From contig NZ_JWLI01000011.1 of NCBI RefSeq assembly GCF_000813965.1, positions 1-64,000 of the forward strand: a stretch of DNA of 64,000 nucleotides. The letters run 5' to 3'. A program made the translations under genes and the position numbers. The notes beneath the pieces are model-generated. The model saw only the letters and a list, made by a program, of their open reading frames with translations, searched no databases and was not told the origin of the DNA. Source of the stretch: Leisingera sp. ANG-M7. Its GTDB lineage: Bacteria; Pseudomonadota; Alphaproteobacteria; Rhodobacterales; Rhodobacteraceae. Positions within the stretch are counted from its first letter, which is position 1. The number at the start of each line of letters is the position of its first letter. Of the stretch, positions 61,087 through 64,000 are shown piece by piece.

Positions 61087-62676
61087 TTAGTGGCGGAAGT
61101 GGCGCATGCCGGTGAAGACCATAGCAAGGCCTTTTTCGTTGGCCGCCTTGATCACCTCGTCATCGCGCATAGAGCCGCCCGGTTGGATCACGCAGGCACC
61201 GCCCGCAGCGGCAGCTTCCAGCAGACCGTCGGCGAAGGGGAAGAAGGCGTCAGACGCCACAGCGCAGCCCTTGGCGAGGCTTTCGTCCAGGCCGAGTTCG
61301 GCAGCCATGCGGCCAGCCTTGGCAGCCGCCACATTGGCGCTGTCCAGACGGCTCATCTGGCCCGCGCCAACGCCGACGGTTGCGTTGTCCTTTACATAGA
61401 CGATGGCGTTGGACTTGACGTGTTTGGCGACCTTCCAGGCAAACAGCAGGTCCTGCATCTGGGCGTCAGACGGCGCCTTTTCGGTCACCACCTTCAGATC
61501 TTCCATGCCGACATATCCTACGTCCTTGTCCTGAACCAGCATGCCGCCGGCTACCTGCTTATAAGCGACGATGGGCTTGCGCGGGTCGGGCAGGCCATCG
61601 GTCAGCAGCAGGCGCAGGTTCTTCTTGGCGGCAAAGATTTCCCGGGCTTCGTCAGACGCGCCCGGTGCGATCACCACCTCGGTGAAGATCTCGGTAATCT
61701 TGGCAGCGGTCTCCGCGTCCAGCGGCTGGTTCAGTGCCACGATGCCGCCGAAGGCCGAGGTACGGTCGCAATCAAACGCCTTCTGATAGGCTTCTGCCAG
61801 GGTTGCGCCCCTGGCGACGCCGCAGGGGTTGGCGTGTTTGATGATCGCAACTGCAGGGCTTTCGGCCGGATCGAATTCCGCCACCAGCTCATAGGCCGCG
61901 TCGGTATCGTTGATGTTGTTGTAGCTCAGCTCCTTGCCCTGCAGCTGAACCGCAGTGGCAACGCCCGGGCGGTTCGAACCATCGGTGTAGAAGGCCGCTT
62001 CCTGGTGGCTGTTCTCACCATAGCGCAGAGTCTGTTTCAGTTCACCGGCAAAGGCGCGGCGGCGCGGGGTCTTTTCTTCAATTGCAGAGGCCATCCAGTT
62101 TGACACCGCAGCGTCATAGGCAGCAGTGCGGGCATAAGCGGTCTGCGACAGACGCTGACGGAAGGCGTAAGAGGTCTGACCGTCGTTGGCGTCCAGCTCT
62201 GCCAGCAGCGCTTCATAATCCTGGACGTCGGTCACCACGTTAACAAACTGGTGGTTTTTGGAGGCCGCGCGGATCATCGCCGGGCCGCCGATGTCGATGT
62301 TTTCGATCATCTCATCGTAATCCGCGCCACGCGCCAGCGCTGCCTCGAACGGATAGAGGTTCACTACCAGCAGGTCGATGGCGCCAATGCCATGTTCATT
62401 CATCGCGGCGACGTGGGTGTCGTTGTCGCGCAGCGCCAGAAGGCCGCCATGCACCATCGGGTGCAGCGTCTTTACGCGGCCGTCCATCATTTCCGGAAAA
62501 CCCGTCACGTCGGAGACGTCTTTGACCGTCAGGCCTGCATCACGAAGCGCTTTGGCAGAACCGCCGGTCGAGAGCAGCTCGACACCGCGCGCGGCCAGCG
62601 CCTGGCCCAGCTCAATCAGGCCGGTCTTGTCGGATACGGAAAGCAGCGCACGGCGTACGGGGTGAAGGTCGGTCAT
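61087..62676 (-). CDS. purH: Bifunctional AICAR transformylase/IMP cyclohydrolase
   Basis: A 529-residue bifunctional enzyme catalysing the last two steps of IMP synthesis. The N-terminal IMP cyclohydrolase domain (about 1-200) has [16 protein letters not shown] and STGGSAKAL. The C-terminal transformylase has [44 protein letters not shown] and [13 protein letters not shown]. The gene leads the lspA gene by 16 bp and follows the heparinase-like gene by 24 bp, so they are probably one transcript. Confidence 0.97.
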   Translation of the reverse strand: MTDLHPVRRALLSVSDKTGLIELGQALAARGVELLSTGGSAKALRDAGLTVKDVSDVTGFPEMMDGRVKTLHPMVHGGLLALRDNDTHVAAMNEHGIGAIDLLVVNLYPFEAALARGADYDEMIENIDIGGPAMIRAASKNHQFVNVVTDVQDYEALLAELDANDGQTSYAFRQRLSQTAYARTAAYDAAVSNWMASAIEEKTPRRRAFAGELKQTLRYGENSHQEAAFYTDGSNRPGVATAVQLQGKELSYNNINDTDAAYELVAEFDPAESPAVAIIKHANPCGVARGATLAEAYQKAFDCDRTSAFGGIVALNQPLDAETAAKITEIFTEVVIAPGASDEAREIFAAKKNLRLLLTDGLPDPRKPIVAYKQVAGGMLVQDKDVGYVGMEDLKVVTEKAPSDAQMQDLLFAWKVAKHVKSNAIVYVKDNATVGVGAGQMSRLDSANVAAAKAGRMAAELGLDESLAKGCAVASDAFFPFADGLLEAAAAGGACVIQPGGSMRDDEVIKAANEKGLAMVFTGMRHFRH

Positions 62677-62700
62677 GGCAGGGCAGGTCCTTTTAAAGGC

Positions 62701-64000
62701 TCAGTCAAACGTCTCGGGTTCGTCCCGGTTCAGGTCTCGCACGGCAATGGCAGTCTCCTGCGCTTTGCTGAGCGTCCACCGGACGCGGGTGGCATATCCC
62801 ATCGCCCGCCCGGATAAAACGATCTGCTTTGCCGCACGCGGCTTCAAGCGGGTCTTTTCCAGGAAAACGCTTGGCTCCAGCCGCAGATGGCAGGCGCCGT
62901 CATGACGGAACACCCAGATTTCCCCGCTCTTGAGCGCCATGGATACTGCTGCGCCGCCCAAGTCAAGGGTTGCATCGACTTCAGGGTGCAGATGCAGGCG
63001 GATATCAAAGCTGACACCGCCATCCGGGTTGCTGCTGCTGGCCTTGTCAAAGCGGGCCTTGGCCGGGTCTTCCAGCGCTAGAAGCATGTCCTCTCCCGCC
63101 AGGGCGCGGCCATCAAAGGACAGATCAAGAGTACGGGCATGGGTCAGGCCGAAATGCACGGCATAACCATTGTGGCCGCCCTGAAACCGGAAACCGTCAG
63201 GCAGGTCAGCGAGATCCAGCGGGACATCGTCCGGCGCTTCGACCAGCTCTTCATGGCCGGTGGTTTTCTGCGGCGCCGATAGCCGGGCACTGGAATGACC
63301 TTCGATGCACAACGTGCTGTGCGACGGCGTCGCCCGCCCGGCGCGGCGCCACTCCACCCCAAAGGTTTCGCCCGAACCGCAGTTCACGACCAGCGGGCGC
63401 CGCCCCGAAGTCAGCTCAAACGCCAGGGTCGAGGCATGGCCATTGTAGGAGGCTTTGCCCTTGGGCGGCGCCGAGGCATCCACGATTACAGAGGTCCGCC
63501 GCGCCGACAGCCGGGCAAAGCCCATCGCCAGCCCGTCTGCATGACGCTCGGCCACATGGCTGGCGGCCAGCGCATGGTCCAGCCGCCCCTCCAGCCCGCG
63601 GCCGCCGCCATGGAAACGCGCCAGCCCGCCGTCACTGTGGCGCAACGTGCGCAGGGTCGGCGCAATCCGTTCGATCGCAGCGATGTGGGCAGGCGGCACC
63701 ATCCGGCCGGCCTCATGCAGCGCTGCCGCCGCCCAGGTCAGGAGGGTAAACACCTCCAGCAGTTCTTCAGGGTTGCGGGTCGGCAGGCCTCCCTGCTCAT
63801 CAATCTGAGAGGCGCACTCCAATGCCAGCGCCCTGACCGCCGGGTCCGCCAGTTCCTCCCGCCCCTGCAGGGCCAGGCCGGCATAGATCAGCCCGCACAG
63901 CGCCTCAAACCGCGGCAGGCCAGGGGCAGCCCCCTGCCAGCGTTGCGCCAGATACCAGGTCTGCCGCGCCAGTGAGCCATAGAAGACTTCGGTCTCATCC
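62701..64000 (-). CDS. Heparinase II/III family protein, 5' end beyond the window
   Basis: The frame stays open to the right edge, so the N-terminus is missing. At least 433 residues are visible. The segment ARFHGGGRGLEGRLDHALA and the beta-rich C-terminal region (SYNGHASTLAFELTSGRRPLVVNCGS; GGHNGYAVHFGLTHARTLDLSFDGRALAGEDML) match the heparinase II/III-like proteins of Rhodobacterales. In the sequence here GHNGYAVHFG carries one conserved His. Its substrate is a polysaccharide, unknown. In these bacteria it is often beside purH; here the gap is 24 bp. Confidence 0.82.
   Translation of the reverse strand, partial: DETEVFYGSLARQTWYLAQRWQGAAPGLPRFEALCGLIYAGLALQGREELADPAVRALALECASQIDEQGGLPTRNPEELLEVFTLLTWAAAALHEAGRMVPPAHIAAIERIAPTLRTLRHSDGGLARFHGGGRGLEGRLDHALAASHVAERHADGLAMGFARLSARRTSVIVDASAPPKGKASYNGHASTLAFELTSGRRPLVVNCGSGETFGVEWRRAGRATPSHSTLCIEGHSSARLSAPQKTTGHEELVEAPDDVPLDLADLPDGFRFQGGHNGYAVHFGLTHARTLDLSFDGRALAGEDMLLALEDPAKARFDKASSSNPDGGVSFDIRLHLHPEVDATLDLGGAAVSMALKSGEIWVFRHDGACHLRLEPSVFLEKTRLKPRAAKQIVLSGRAMGYATRVRWTLSKAQETAIAVRDLNRDEPETFD

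Overview
The window is about 64 kb of GC-rich DNA with the gene content of a marine alphaproteobacterium of the Rhodobacterales, most likely in the Roseobacter group (Leisingera, Phaeobacter or Ruegeria-like). This placement rests on family content and is an inference: DUF3035 and DUF3775 proteins, an ALDH16-type aldehyde dehydrogenase beside deoC, a DinB polymerase with an N-terminal CxxC/CxxC extension, a 41-residue zinc-free L36, and a PaaK-like ligase/Liv-type ABC transporter/long-chain acyl-CoA ligase cluster. I find about 58 protein genes, one tRNA, and many hairpin terminators and inverted-repeat operators. There is no phage, transposase, CRISPR array or rRNA. Most of the window reads as core chromosome with a few accessory patches.

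Layout. 1-4.4 kb: an A/C-biased non-coding stretch with two DnaA-box-like 9-mers, then msrPQ (periplasmic methionine sulfoxide repair), a lipoprotein with a possible Cys-His-Asp triad, and an AraC regulator divergent from a small monooxygenase and a Tat-exported protein. 4.4-11.6 kb: clpB, pyrF, a palindrome-rich spacer, a NUDIX hydrolase, dinB, an N-formylglutamate amidohydrolase, tRNA-Val(GAC) and rpmJ. 11.7-15.7 kb: iron uptake, with the ferric-binding protein and its fused permease separated by a CobW-type GTPase. Both uptake genes carry the same inverted-repeat operator. 15.8-28.5 kb: a solute-uptake and CoA-activation cluster (PaaK-like ligase, Liv-type ABC transporter, long-chain acyl-CoA ligase) with small genes inserted, followed by a hybrid histidine kinase and response regulator pair.

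28.6-34.1 kb: a WGR-domain protein (possibly a leaderless mRNA), an M20 amidohydrolase, and a five-gene run ending in two saccharopine dehydrogenase-type genes with a SemiSWEET transporter between them. 34.1-39.2 kb: DUF3775, an adenylate cyclase, rmuC and mutL. 39.3-42.8 kb: deoC and ALDH16, preceded by two inverted repeats. 42.9-47.5 kb: rpsO and truB separated by an insertion of two RTX-repeat proteins and a DUF1643 gene. 47.6-50 kb: an RluA-type synthase, then an XRE-cupin regulator divergent from azlCD, with a perfect palindrome inside the azlC promoter spacer. A roughly 105-bp two-hairpin extragenic repeat occurs at 42.9 and 50.05 kb.

50.2-64 kb: an aldehyde dehydrogenase, a 1-Cys peroxiredoxin, a lower-GC two-domain glycosyltransferase, pnp, and a minus-strand run of an M16 peptidase pair, a DUF3035 lipoprotein, lspA, purH and a truncated heparinase-like gene.

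How the genes combine: several units pair transport with catabolism (Liv plus CoA ligases, SemiSWEET plus saccharopine enzymes, deoC plus ALDH16), as expected in a heterotroph using dissolved amino acids, organic acids and nucleosides. Others serve oxidative and protein damage (msrPQ, peroxiredoxin, clpB, dinB, mutL) and iron scavenging.
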